A stretch of 64,000 nt of DNA, taken from NCBI GenBank assembly GCA_037954325.1, contig JBBMNZ010000030.1, positions 5,045,001 through 5,109,000 on the forward strand, given 5' to 3'. Made by a program: the position numbers and the translations under genes. Position 1 is the first letter of the stretch. Each line of letters begins with the position of its first letter. This DNA is from Fistularia commersonii (taxonomy: Eukaryota > Chordata > Actinopteri > Syngnathiformes > Fistulariidae). The notes beneath the pieces were generated by a model. The model did not search any database, was not told the origin of the DNA, and worked only from the letters and a program-made list of their open reading frames with translations. Below, in pieces: positions 49,825-62,741 of this stretch.

Positions 49825-51361
49825 TTACTGCCCAGCACTGCTGGGGTCACACTGAAGCAGCCGCACGATGGAGGGATCGTTTTTGGCGCCCTCTACAAAC
49901 TCCTCCAGAGACAGTTTACCTGAAACGCACACAGAGAAGGCAATTAGATTGTGTTCAGTGATAATTTGTTGCCACTGGAAATAGATTTGATCAAAATCTT
50001 CCCAGATGCGATGCGATTGCGATACTTACGCCTCGTATTGTCTAATTAATGTTATGACATAGACCGTTTTTCACCAGGAATAAAGTAAACCTGTACGCAC
50101 GCTCTGTTGTCATTTTTTTTTCAAAACAAACCTAATTTTCTTTTGCCTTTGCATTTGTTTTACAATCAGGTAACTGCACTATTTGATCATTAATCCCTTA
50201 TTTTCTAGATAAGATTTGACTCTTCCAAATATCCAGAGACCCTGGAACCACTGAAAATAAAGATGATCTACTAAAAACAATGTACAGTTACAACACAAAG
50301 GATATAAAGAGTTATAAATTAAGAATAACAAAAATAGGTTAATTATTTTGAAGACTTCAAACACAGTTCACATCATAAGAACTCAAGCCTTCAGTTCTGA
50401 CCAAAATCTTTAAAATAAAGTGAACAGTGTCTCATGTCAGTGTTTTCATTGTTTATTTCTCATTAATGTCTCTTGGCAGATGACACTGACCAGACAGAGA
50501 AAAAAAACATAGGCTCACCATCTCGGTTTGTGTCCATCTGCCTGAAGATCTTATCCGTGCGCTTCTCGGGCGTGGACTCGTCCTCGGGCATCTTCATCAC
50601 TGAGGAAACCATTTTGTAAATGGCCTGGACAAGGAGAGGAAAAACAAAAGAAGAAATTACTGACAGAAGCAGTAAAAGGGTCCGTAACTGGGCACAAAAC
50701 TGTATCCGTGATAAGGCTGTTCGGTGGCAAAGTCTCGTAAATAAAGCTTCTATTTGCAGGGGAATGTTGATGTCAGAATGAATGAGCCCTGGAGAACTGA
50801 GTATTCCGGTTGTGTACCAGTTCTGGCAAGGAACACAAATAATGTGAATGAGATTGTGTGTGTGTGTGGTGGTGGTGGTGGTGGTGGTGGGGGGGGGGGG
50901 GGTCAGATATCATGGCGAAACATAGATGAGCTGTGAATCAACTTAGTTTTGACAGCCAGATATGAAGCAAGCAAACTAAACTACAAGTAATAGTGTGTGT
51001 GTGGGGGGTGGTGTTATTCAGTTGATAATAAATCATTTCAGCAGACATTTGTTTTACTGCGATGGGTTCACTGAGATTTTAGAAATTCTGTCTTGTCAGG
51101 ATATAAAAGGGGGAAAAGAACCAAACCAACATGTGAAACTGTGGAAGAACAATTCACTGCTAAAAGATACAACTTTGGCTTATCTGAGATGCAAAAAACA
51201 AGATGATGTGGTGCTGTTCTGTGAAAGATTCACACTTAAAATTGCTTGTTTTCCCATTTTCACTCCTGACTGCATCTTTTCTCCTGCAGTCCCTAACTGG
51301 AGCCTCAGAGCTCTGTGCTTGTACCATGAAAAACAAAATTATCATCCAAACAGCTGAGCAA

Positions 51362-51428
<67 letters not shown>

Positions 51429-53094
51429 GTTGTTGACTTTTTTTAATTGGCTGATCAATCTCCCAATCGATCATATTTAGATTTGACAGCAGTGGGAAAA
51501 ACAGAGATTTGGCCGAATGGGTGGGAAGGGGGAAGTGAAGCAGCTTGTTTGGTGTTTAAGGAGTGGCTGTCAATACTGGGAAAATGATAGTGGGTTCAAT
51601 AAATTTTCTAATTTCGTAATAAAAAATGTTTGGTATTCATTTACACTATTAAACATTCAAAACATCAACTAATGAATATTAGTTAAGGCTTTGATTTGTG
51701 GCAAAAAATGAAAGAGTAATTACTTTTCATACCGTTCAAGAGACAAAAATACAAACTTCAGGCAGGGACTTTCTGAGTGTCCTAGATAACCAATTTGAGC
51801 AATTTCAGAATTTTTAAAAGAGATTAGGCCTTCTCTTTTAAACAATTTTGTGAAATTCTCAATATTTCTAATAATTGCTCAAGTATATCACAAAATATGA
51901 TGGATTTCTTAGCCACTCGAAACTACTTAGTAACAGATTTTTTTTTCTCAGAAAATCATGGTTGATCTTTTTCTTTTTATTCACGGCATTTGGCGTCAGT
52001 AAAACTTAAAACTTAAATCCCTTAAATCTAAATTATCTTACAGTCGTATTTCACAGTTCCTCCTCATAACATCTGAGAGTAAGTTTGGAAAAAACTCAAA
52101 ATAATACTTAAGATAATTGTCTTTCACTCAAAAGGTCACATCTGGACGTATCATCTTGTTTTCTTAAAGTTCTGTCACTAAAAATTAAACAGGACCACTG
52201 AATAATTACATCAGAGAATCCCCACATGTGAACGCCTTAACTGTAAGCGCTACTATAATTAAACAACACTGACTTGGAGACTGTGATTACACATTAGTTG
52301 GCACCGTGACGGTGTGATGTAATGACATGTGTGTGGGACAGTTGGGCGGTGTGTGTGTGTGTGTCATCTGGTTGTGAGATTGTTTGTGAAGTGCGAGTGG
52401 GGCTGCTGAGGGAGCCGTGGGAGGCCATGCGGTGGTGAGTCGACCGGAGGATCGCAGGAAGTCTGGGCCCTTCTGGAAATACACCGCGACAACTACCGCT
52501 TTCTAAAATTATACGGCAGCTGTGTTTTTTCTGTGGGCAGGCAAGCGATGAGGAACGGGAGATGGATGGCGGATGTAGTGACAGGCGTGGACGGCGAAGT
52601 AGAAATTGTGTTTGGTAACAGAGGTTTTTAGGACCGGAGAGCCTGGCGGAGCCCTCGTTGCAAGTAATGACTGCTAACACTGAAGGCTGCGAGAGGAGTC
52701 TAAAAATGCAACGAACCGTTACTATTTCCAGCATCTCTGCCTTGCTGATGTATCCGTTCCCGTCCAGGTCGTACATGCTGAACGCCCACTTCAGCTTCTG
52801 GTCCAGTCGACCGCGCGAGGTCACACTCAGCGCGATGATGAACTCCCTGAAGTCTATGGTCCCGTCTCCATTTGCGTCGAAAGTACGAAAGACGTGTTCG
52901 GCGAACTTTGAGGCATCGCCGTAGGGGAAGAAGTTGGCGTAAATCTTCTTGAATTCTTCCATGGAGAGAGCGCCGCTGGGGCAGTCCCTCAAGAAGCCCT
53001 TGTACCACTCCGAGATCTCGTGCTCGGTGAAGTCTGTGTTCTCCATCAGGTCCTGCATAACGTCTGGACGCAGCTTGCTGTTCTGTTTGCCCAT
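49825..53094 (-). CDS. ncald: Neurocalcin delta, neuronal calcium sensor (3 coding exons, 192 aa)
   Basis: Exons 53094-52717, 50624-50519 and 49919-49825 (579 nt). The start MGKQNSKLRPDVMQDLMENT gives Gly2 for N-myristoylation, the membrane anchor exposed when calcium binds. EF1 is degenerate (DCPSGALSMEEF), as in all VILIP-type sensors. EF2 (DANGDGTIDFRE, about 73), EF3 (DLDGNGYISKAE, about 109) and EF4 (DTNRDGKLSLEE, about 157) look functional. EIVxAIYKMVSSVMKMPEDES is typical of the NCALD/HPCAL1/HPCA group; ncald is chosen by N-terminal sequence and position next to grhl2. Oddities: the first donor is weak and ambiguous (52717 or 52723), giving Thr where relatives have Gln126, or losing two residues. 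The protein ends SSAGQ without the usual last Phe. EF4 is followed by VEGAKND in place of IRGAKSD. The exon begins at 53154, so more 5'UTR exons lie upstream. Confidence 0.94.
50855..50902. repeat. (GT)n(GGT)n followed by G14
   Basis: A GT run grading into seven GGT units and a homopolymer of 14 G (50889-50902), in the first coding intron of ncald. The plus strand has strong G-quadruplex potential. Confidence 0.9.
51363..51425. repeat. (CA)n microsatellite
   Basis: About 31 CA units in the ncald intron between 50624 and 52717. Confidence 0.95.
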
Positions 53095-53159
53095 GGTCAC
53101 TGCTTCTGTGGAGGTTGATGGCGGTGGGTGGTGCGTGGGTTGCGGCGGTTTAGACTGCA

Positions 53160-56100
53160 GACATTGAGAGAGAGAAAGAGGGACAGAGGTACATAGTTAG
53201 AAATCGATTGAAAACGTGGTCTTGAGCCTGTAAATTCATTTTCTATAGGAGAGATTCCAAAATGCTGGCTGACAAAAGGGGTTCAATAAAATGCCTCAGT
53301 CCTTATTTACCCAGAAGAAAATCAATCTGGTGTCATGCTGCCTTGGGGGTCTAATTTCCTTCAGATTTTACCTTCTAATTTAGACTTTTCTATCGGTCAA
53401 TAAGTGGGAGTCCAATCTGAATAATGTCTAAAAGTTCAAAGAGTGGAAAGTTATAATGTATATTTGAAAGCCACTTAAAGGGGACCTATCGACCAGATAA
53501 TAGGAGACTGACCTATTTATTATCGTTTACTCTCTCAACTGAATCCCAGTGGGGAAAAAAAGAACCCACAAGATTAAATCTGAGTTTTTCCGTTCTAATT
53601 CTGACGATCACCAATTGGGTTGTGGCAAACCGCTTTCTTAGCTCCAAGATGAATATTGACATATATCTGTATCACAATATGATGCTTTGTTAATTCCAAA
53701 ATACTTGCGTATGTAAAAAGGCTCTGTGTTGATACCAGACGATGAGGAAAGAGGGACCGTGCAATGATATTCAAAAAAAAAAAGCACTTAATGTGATTTA
53801 ACACACGGAAAAGAAAATACTGGATCGACTGTCTTGAAAAATTGCCACCTCTGTTGCCGTTAACAACTCAATCCTCTTCAAATACAAAATAATAAACCCA
53901 CCCGCAAAACATAATAGTGACCTCATAACTGAGTTTTCTGTCAGAGTCAGGTCAGCAGACTCCCAAAACATGTAGGTCTCTAGCAGATTCTTACAGAAAT
54001 ATGTCTCTTTTGTGATTAAATGAAACACTAACTCTTTAAGTTGTGAAATCAATTCTCTCCAAAAACTGAACTTCAAACTGTACTTTTCAATTTTCTTATC
54101 TCAGAAATGCAGAAAAACGAACAGGAAGTCTGACACGTGCTCTCTCCTTTGGTGTATCTGAAATGAAATGTTTTACAGGTGAAGAACAACCGCAGATGTT
54201 CGGGCCCACCCTTTACTGCATTTCAGCAGATGCACCCCCTCCACATTTCCTGCAGAAACCAAGATACTTCTCTTCACGTTTATGTTGTTCTTAGAAAGAC
54301 CTTGTTCCTGGTGACCTGCTGGGAGTGTGTGTGTTTGTGTATCACACACACAAACACACAAATTAATTTGGTTTTATTAAAATGATTGGCATAGTCTGTG
54401 TTTATTTGAAAAGTTTGAACGAGCTGGGGAAAATTCCAAGAAGTGTTAAAAATGAAGTCTTGCATATACCTTCAAATCAGCCAAATCATGGCATATTTTG
54501 GAACTGTAAATAAAAACTCGTTTAAAGACTTTAATTTTTAACTTTGGAAAAATTGTTCAAGATTTGACTCAAAGATGCAGTACTGTATTAGAATTTGATT
54601 TCTCGTGAAAGGCCATCCACACAGCTTTTGATTTTAAGTATTCCTCATGTTTAAGATCTAATTAGTTAATTTATTAGTACTGTTCATCTTTTTTTATTGA
54701 TATCTAAAAGTTTTTAATTCTTCTCAAGTCCTTGTTCATTCCATGTTGCCCAGCCCACAGTTTTTTTTTTTTTTTGTGCAAAGTTATGACTGAGTGGGTT
54801 ACAAAGGAAGTGCAGATGGAGTTTTCAAACTCAAGAGAGGACGCAGTTCATCAAATAACCCTCAGGCTAATGTGCTTACCACTTTTCCCTTGTCAAACCA
54901 CTCTGCAGGCTAAACAAGAGGGAAGCTGTTCTGAGCTTAGTTGGGGATAATGACAGATAAAATCAGCAATGTCAGGTAAGGCAACGCAAATTACAGTTCA
55001 GGTATCAGCTTCCAGGAAGAGAAACGATGACTTAAAAGCTTCTCTGATTCCAGAGGGATCTTATAGACCAGAATAGAATACAAAATTGTATAGAAACAGA
55101 CAAATAAGCCTTGACATTGTGGGGACAAGAAACTGAATTCAACTTAGGCCTTGAGGCCAAAACATTTCCAAATCCAAGCCAAGCCCAGAAAGACCTAAGC
55201 AGGTACTTTCTGGCATTCGCTTGGCTGTTTTTTGATACTAGTCATCAATTCACGGTCATTGGGATTTGGCTTGTTCACTGTCTAACAAAAAGATTTTTTC
55301 TCTACAGCCCTGAAAAAAATACCAGCTACATTGATTAATGCACCAACTGACTTAATTCTCAGAAAGAGTCAAAACAAATCAATTTGAAGGAAGACTACTT
55401 TGGGCATTTTAAGTTCAAATCCTCCGACAGCTATCAGCAAAGACTTCATCTCTTTTAGAATTTGTTTCTCCCTCAAATGTTCTATAAACAGAAAGCTATA
55501 ATCCTCTAATTAACTGAGTAAACAATGAAGTCTAGCAACGTGCTGGTCGCCTCAAATGAGCTCCCTCCTGTTACTTCTAGTTCACTTCAACATGTGCATG
55601 AACACAGGGCTTGCGTGAAATGGAGATTAGTGCCAGTTTTAAATACTGATCACCATCCTGGAGCAATACATATCAGAAGGAGGTAAATAGGCGTCCACGG
55701 TGAGCGTATGGAGAACGTCTGCTTTTAAATAGGCAGGAGGGCAGCAGAGGGGGTATTTTTAGTAGCTCACAAGAACACACTGGGGTGATGCATGAGGAGT
55801 GGGTGACATAATGGTGTAGACAATGTGAACATTTAACCACATTTAAATGCTTCACTTTTTTCTGTTGTGTATTTGGGGAGGGCCACGGAGCAAATCAGGA
55901 CCAAATTCTCTTGCGATCTTGTGATTGTCTCGTGGCCTCACAAATCCAGCTGCTTTGCAATGTCACGTGACACAGACAGACATGGAAGAGGATGGGAGTA
56001 ACAGTAAGGATGAGAGAGTATTAAAGAATCAACCAGACGGGCCCAATCTAAGGGGGCCACTCACATGTCGTCTTGGTTTGACACCAAAAAGATACTTGCA

Positions 56101-58150
56101 CTGTGTAACATGACCTTTGACCACCAGCAAGAAGTCGAAAAGAGGCATGTCAGGACATGATACTGTGAGTCAGTCTGGTCATACCACCTGTTAGCAGGTT
56201 AATGAAAGAGTTTTATTTTTTGCTTAGAAGTTCTTGATAAAATATGTCTATTAAAAGATATTCAGTGAAGTGTGGTTATACTAAATAATTTGCAAAATCA
56301 TTTTTAGAGTAGCTGATTTTAAGATTGTAACCTCTCATACAAACATCGTGTTAGTGAGTCAGCCTGTACCTGAGAACATCAATGTTACATAAACAGATAT
56401 AACGATGTGGTTTGTAAAATTTGAACATCTGTTTAGGGTTGGGTATCACATTATGAATAAAAAAATATTCATCCAGTTTTTTACCCACATTGAGGGATGA
56501 ATTGTGTATTTGTCGAAGAGCAAAGACTTCAAATTGAACCCTATTAGGAAACATCAGCTCCTCCTCTTTTCAGCTTTCCCCATATTGTGAAATGATACAA
56601 GCATGATTTGAGTAATTTTGATTCTCTTAAATGAGATGATGAAAAAAGCAGTTTTACATGGCAACACTCGTATGAGATTCAATGCAGTGATAGTCTGAGA
56701 TCATAATAGGATTACAGTTAATCTATTCTGCACTTGTAAAACAAGTGGGGTTTAACATATTACTTTTTAGATGGTGAAGCAGGTGTGGCTATTTGGAAGT
56801 AAATTATTCAAAATGGGAGCATACAGATGAATGATCATTTGTCTGTATTTAAAATATTGTTTATTGTGTATATTTCTCACTTTTGCCTCCAAAGCATTTT
56901 ATTTACTTCCATCCCGAGTCTGTCTGGCTCTCATTCCGACCCCTTCGCCAAATATCATTCACAAAATCACTTCCTGTTTGAAGCAGCAGCAAGAGCCACC
57001 ACACAGCCGTCCGATCAGCATTTTAATTGCTTTGTTTGTTGTTGAGCAATTTCTATACCTATCTAGACTGTGTTATCATGAAAACAGAGCACATAATCAC
57101 TTGTTTTTATGAGTAAATAGGACAAAATAACAAACTGCTTTAATACACTGCAGTAATTAATTATTCTTTCACCAAAAATTGGTTGATAATCTGATTGTCT
57201 GCTTTTAGCATCAATCCTACAATTCACTCAAACTCCTTCTTGCCTGACTATTTTACACTGATTTGGAAGACACCATTAACAAAAATGTGTTTCTCTCTTT
57301 TACCCCAAACCAGGTTGTTAAGTTTAATTAGTATTGTGAATGAAAGTTTTATGGCAACACTGAAGACACAGTGCACGATAATCATAAAATCTTACATTTT
57401 TGTGTTTTTCTGATACTCTTTTCTACTGGTTTCATCTATAAAATGTCCCATCAAAGAAGCAGCCCTAGTGATATTGACATATGGCTTGCAGAGTCCAAAA
57501 CCCAATGTTTCGATTAACAAAAGCATTTTAAAAAAGACGATTTAAGGGAAACAAATTGTCGATGTAGCAAACACCCAATGCTTACTAAATTACTGATTAA
57601 TCCTCCGAACTCTTAAGCCCTAGTTTTACCCCTAACTTGCTGAAAAAATTGTGACAGATGGATAATGTCAAAGTTTCTGCCTCCACTCCACCAGATTTCT
57701 TATTCTTTCATGTCTTTGGCTCCTTAATTTCTGTTTTGGCTTGTATTGTCACTCCATGATGCTTCCATTTCTATTTAACGCACTGTGGTTACAACTGAAC
57801 ACTGAACAGAATAGATCATTGACTGGTCAGGTGTTGCACCGTGACAAGGACATATGAACAAGACATATTTACTTGTTTACTTTACCCTCCTAATTTTTAG
57901 TTGCTGTCATGTAATCTCATATGCATTCTTTACAATGCGTGGCACTTTAATTAAATGCAATCCTTTAGATTGCTATTTAATTTGGCATCTAATGCCCTTC
58001 TCCCCCTCCCCAATGCCAAAGCTTTAGGTGTATTTTAAAGAAGAAATGATGGGATGAGAGTCCATGACGTCACTGAACATCCCTTCAACCAGACACCCTG
58101 AGAACTCAGCTATTTCTGGCAGACTGAGGTCGCTGCCTACATTTAACCGT
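53160..58150. other. ncald 5' flank or 5'UTR intron, no coding exon recognised
   Basis: The acceptor of the first coding exon (CTGCAG, 53155 side) shows that ncald continues upstream. The stretch is AT-rich. A piece near 53475-53490 (TTAAAGGGGACCTATC) resembles the start of a common fish miniature transposon (AAAGGGGACCTATTATG). No other support. Confidence 0.4.
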
Positions 58151-58162
58151 TAAGACTCTTAC

Positions 58163-58267
58163 CTGCTTCTTCTGGCAGCCTTATGGTAGCACGTTACATA
58201 ACCAATAGTTGGTCACATGGTTGAGCTGCGGTGCACTTGTGTTGCCGTAAATGACCGGCTCTTATGG
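58163..58267 (-). other. Candidate 5' non-coding exon of ncald
   Basis: On the minus strand a CTTATTTCTCTCAG acceptor and a GAAGCAG|GTAAGAG donor bound 105 bases. Both sites are strong. There is no useful open frame; the one ATG is followed directly by TGA. It fits a 5'UTR exon of ncald, about 5 kb upstream of the coding exon, but could be chance. Confidence 0.2.
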
Positions 58268-60584
58268 CTGAGAGAAATAAGCGAATGCCGGCTTTAACTT
58301 TAGAGCCCATCATCCATTGGTTAAAGCAGAACCGTTTGTTAGCTCCACCTGATCCTGTCAGTTCTGATTCATCTATGGTAATTTACTGAAAAGCAGCTGA
58401 AACCTGGAGAAGAAGTTATACCAAATGCAGCACAAAATACTGCTTTTTTTTGTGGTCAATATAGGCCCAGATGTTATTCTCATTCCATACAAAACTGCGC
58501 CTGACAATTACATTCTGAATGTTTTGATCAGTTCTAAATTCACATGGTCTAGAGGGTGCAAAAACAAATAATGCACAATATCAACTCAAAACTCAAAATA
58601 TCCTCATGCTTCTTGTTTGTTTTTTGTTTTTTTTAGAAAAACAAACATTGACAAAATATGCTTTGGAAAAGACAATTTGGAGCACAAAAATATTTTGAAA
58701 GTAGTGGCTGAAAGAAGCCAAAAAAGTTGAAAGATTCAGTGTGGAAAAAGCTGTTGGCAATAAAAGACACCAAACCAAGCACTTGGATTTTTTTTTTTTT
58801 TTTCATATTTCAGCGGAATTGTCCTTATACTTGTGTCGAGCTTTAAGCCTTTCAGAAGAAATCCCCGCTCAAGGGCCATGAAAAACCCATCCCTCCAACT
58901 GTGATATACAGTGTATATATTGCATGCTCTTTGCACAACAGGCATCCTGGAACATGTTGCCAACTTACATAACAGGCAGAAGTCTCCATATATATCCTTC
59001 AGGTAAATCTTAAGCCAAGACTCCCACAGATAATCCAAGAACAGAGAGAGCTAAAGAGAGCTTGAGGAGGAGTTGGGGGGCAGGGGGATAGCAATTGACT
59101 ACCACAGTGAATGAAAGAGATCTGACCACTGATAGCCAGTTTATGAATGACACATTCATAAAGCAACACGATCCATCTGTGACCAGGCAGCAGAATATGG
59201 GGCCAATTATTCTACACTCAACGGGTAGATAACGGGGAGTGGAGCAACATGATATCCACCAACAAATCAAACTGAATTTCATCTTTAGCATCATAAAACA
59301 ACAGCTTTTTCCAAGTCTTGTTAAACAATCTCCTACAAGGTCATCGCAACCAATTCAAACAGTGCCGGACAAAATTGAAAACAATCACATCAAGGGTTTT
59401 CAGATCACAAGACCTGCATTTATTCCTCGCCATCCATTCAAGTCTCCATCAGAAAATTCTCTTTTGTCTTATCGACGTTTTAAAGACACCAGTGCTGCAA
59501 TGTTTGAAAAGTACCATCCCACTTCTTGATTGTTCTTCTTCGATCAAAACAACTGTGATGACACATGTGGGCCAGGTATTGTATAGCAGATGAAAATCAA
59601 CACCAGTTGTCTTCACCATGGGATGGGGTTTTAAGATTTGAGGAACTCGCATATTCTATGATTTGCCTTCTTGTCAATAAGCCATCCTTAAAAGAATCTG
59701 CTGTCTGATTCCATTTGAAACGGATGCACATGCTCTTAGAAACTCTTGAAAATGCAAACAGTTACTATGACCCTCCGAGCGCAGGACTGTCTGCTCTGCT
59801 GTTTAGCTTAGCACAATGAATAGTTGCCTACTCACACCAAAAAATAAAGATTACTTGTCATTTACTTGCTTCCATCAAGAAAGAAAGGTTGGTTTCTTCT
59901 ACCTACAGAGACCCCACAAGGCTTTATAGTTTAACATGATGTAAAACTTAAATCCCAACATGTGAAACTGACTTAACATGTTGCCATTTACACCACATTT
60001 TTACAGAAATGTTCAGTCTTTATAAAAAGCATCACATGTCAAGGCTGCTGAAGACCTGGATAACACAAGATGAACAGTCTGGAGTTAACCCAAATTTTTC
60101 CAGTCATTTTATAATCTGTGTATCTAAAGTTCTATTTGCTTCGGTGGGTTGGAAGGACACTGCAGGTCTATTCTGCTCAGAAACATTAGGAGGTTTTGTG
60201 TAATTCAACAACGGCACATTCTTTCAACATATCGATAAAGGAAAAAAATACTTCATTTTCATTTTTTGATTGGACTACAACTGAATATGCAATCTTTTGT
60301 TCACTGGTATAACAGGTATAGATGATAATCATATAATCATATTGAGTAATAGAAGCTCTAGATAACGGAGTTTACTCCAGAGAGTACAACAAGATGTAGA
60401 GCACAATCTCCCCGTGATAACTAAGAGCTTAAAATAGTTGATAAAAGAGCTAATTTTTGTAAAGATGATAATATATCTGAAAGATTATACTATAATTTTT
60501 CAGATACTAATAAATTATACACCTCTGTAAATCTTAATATTAAATAAAATTTAGCCTTATTTGTTGAGAATTAAGGTCACATAA

Positions 60585-60762
<178 letters not shown>

Positions 60763-62677
60763 GTCCCGGTACCTTGTTCAACCTTGTTATTGCTTTACTC
60801 TTTAATTTATTTCATTGCAGCTACTTTAGCGAGCCTACAGTGTTTTCCTGATGTTCGTGATAAATCAAACACTGCAGCCTTAAAAGCCTAAAAAAGCAAC
60901 CGTTAACGCAAATGTTCGGACAATGCTGTTCACAATCACAGATATGTAAGCCAAAGAACTACCAATGAGTCAGATCCAAAAGCACTGACAGAACACTCCC
61001 ACTCCTAGCCCTATTTCAAATCACTATGCCTTCTTCATCTGGTGCTGCATATGTAAGTCCTCAGCACGTACCTCTGAAACTATCTTCTGGAAGCGGCCGT
61101 TCTGCAATGGAACATCTGATCAACAGTGCATTTCAAACTACCATCAAACACGCGACTGCTGTGCAAGCCCACCCACATTACTCACATTACACAAATGTTC
61201 AGTGTAGCGTGCTTGAGACGCTCCTTGAATATCTGTTTGCAACTCGATCTTCGGCAAAAGGTCTGACCTGGACCGCTGACTAGCTGACCTGAGCCAGCAT
61301 CTGAGCCAAGCACAAAAAACACTGGTGATCTAAAAATCACTTACATTTGTTCTACTGCAGTGAAGGGCTTTCAGCAAAATCAAAGCTACAGTCATTTATT
61401 GCCAAGTCAAAATATAAAATAAGACTTTGAAAAATATATGAATTTAATGTTAAAAAATGTATAAATACAGCAACAAACCTGCTGGTATGACAGGTTCCCC
61501 CCACCTCCTAACAGCAATATGTTCCTGACTTCTAACTTCTACGAATATTGATTTGCTCATGTCTAATGTTTTACAATTAATTTCCTCTCAATAGCCATGC
61601 TAATTTTTCGCTTTCAAATCTTACCCGAGCTAATTGGTAATTCACTCTGTTAAAATTATATCTTTTAATGTTGCCTTTAAAATTCAGTGGGTGGGTCAAT
61701 TTAATCGACTTGATTTTGTCATGGCAACAAATTTACCTTTTTGCACATTATCAAGTCACATCGAGCCCAGGATGACATGTTGACTGGAAAATTGTATGGG
61801 GTCTCAGTATAATTTGTTTCTTCTTTCATTTTCATTGTGTTTGTAATGACTAAAAAAATAATCACAACTGTCTTCCTGTTTTTTTTGAGGACCAGTGGGA
61901 AAAACAATCATGCAGTCTGAAAATCTGATTTGCAGGCTGAAAATCTGACTGATTGAAAAGCAAAAATAACTTTTTAACTTGTTTCCTATGTTGGCATGAC
62001 ACTTTCCAGAGATTGTTTGACACAAATTCTCCAAAAGAGTGTGAGGTTGGTTGTGGGACAGAGATACAAACACTTTTGTCACACAAATATCATTTAGTTT
62101 TGCTGCTTCCTCCAGAGGGGCGCAAACAACAAGTTCAAACGCTAAGATCGTCACTCTTATGACAAAAAAACAACTTTTGCAATAAAACCAAGGCACCACT
62201 TCCTCTGCACTTACAAATATTTGAGGTTATTTGTACCACCTTGTGTGGATATTTCAATTAGGGGAACTTCCTGTAGACTCTTTCAACACACCTGTTCCTC
62301 AGATTAGCAGGGTTTCCAATTTCTACAAATTTGAACAAAAACTGTGGAGAGCGAAACCTGTTAACTACAACCTCAAACACCCATTTTAAAAAAATGCCGG
62401 CCTGCTAAATGTCTCAAATGATGTCCTTCATTCTTCAGATCTTTCTCAAAATCCTATTCATCCTGCCTTTGTGAAAACTGAGCCAGCAACTTCATCATAA
62501 TGCAGCACACATGCACTTCCATTGTCAGTCAGAGAGCTCTGTGCGTCAAGGCGCTGCAGAAAACCACAATCATGACAGAGGAACCATTATGAGAGAGCAA
62601 ATGAGAACAAGATAAGAAGTGTCGCTGACAACAACTGCAAGAAGGCAGGCAGAGCTGCAATAGATGCCGGATTGAAC

Positions 62678-62679
<2 letters not shown>

Positions 62680-62740
<61 letters not shown>
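62680..62740. repeat. (AC)30 microsatellite
   Basis: 61 bp of uninterrupted AC dinucleotides. Confidence 0.95.

Positions 62741-62741
<1 letters not shown>

Noticed and set aside
61026..61283. 85-codon plus-strand frame starting MPSSSGAAYV
   Set aside because: No splice or domain support; isolated.
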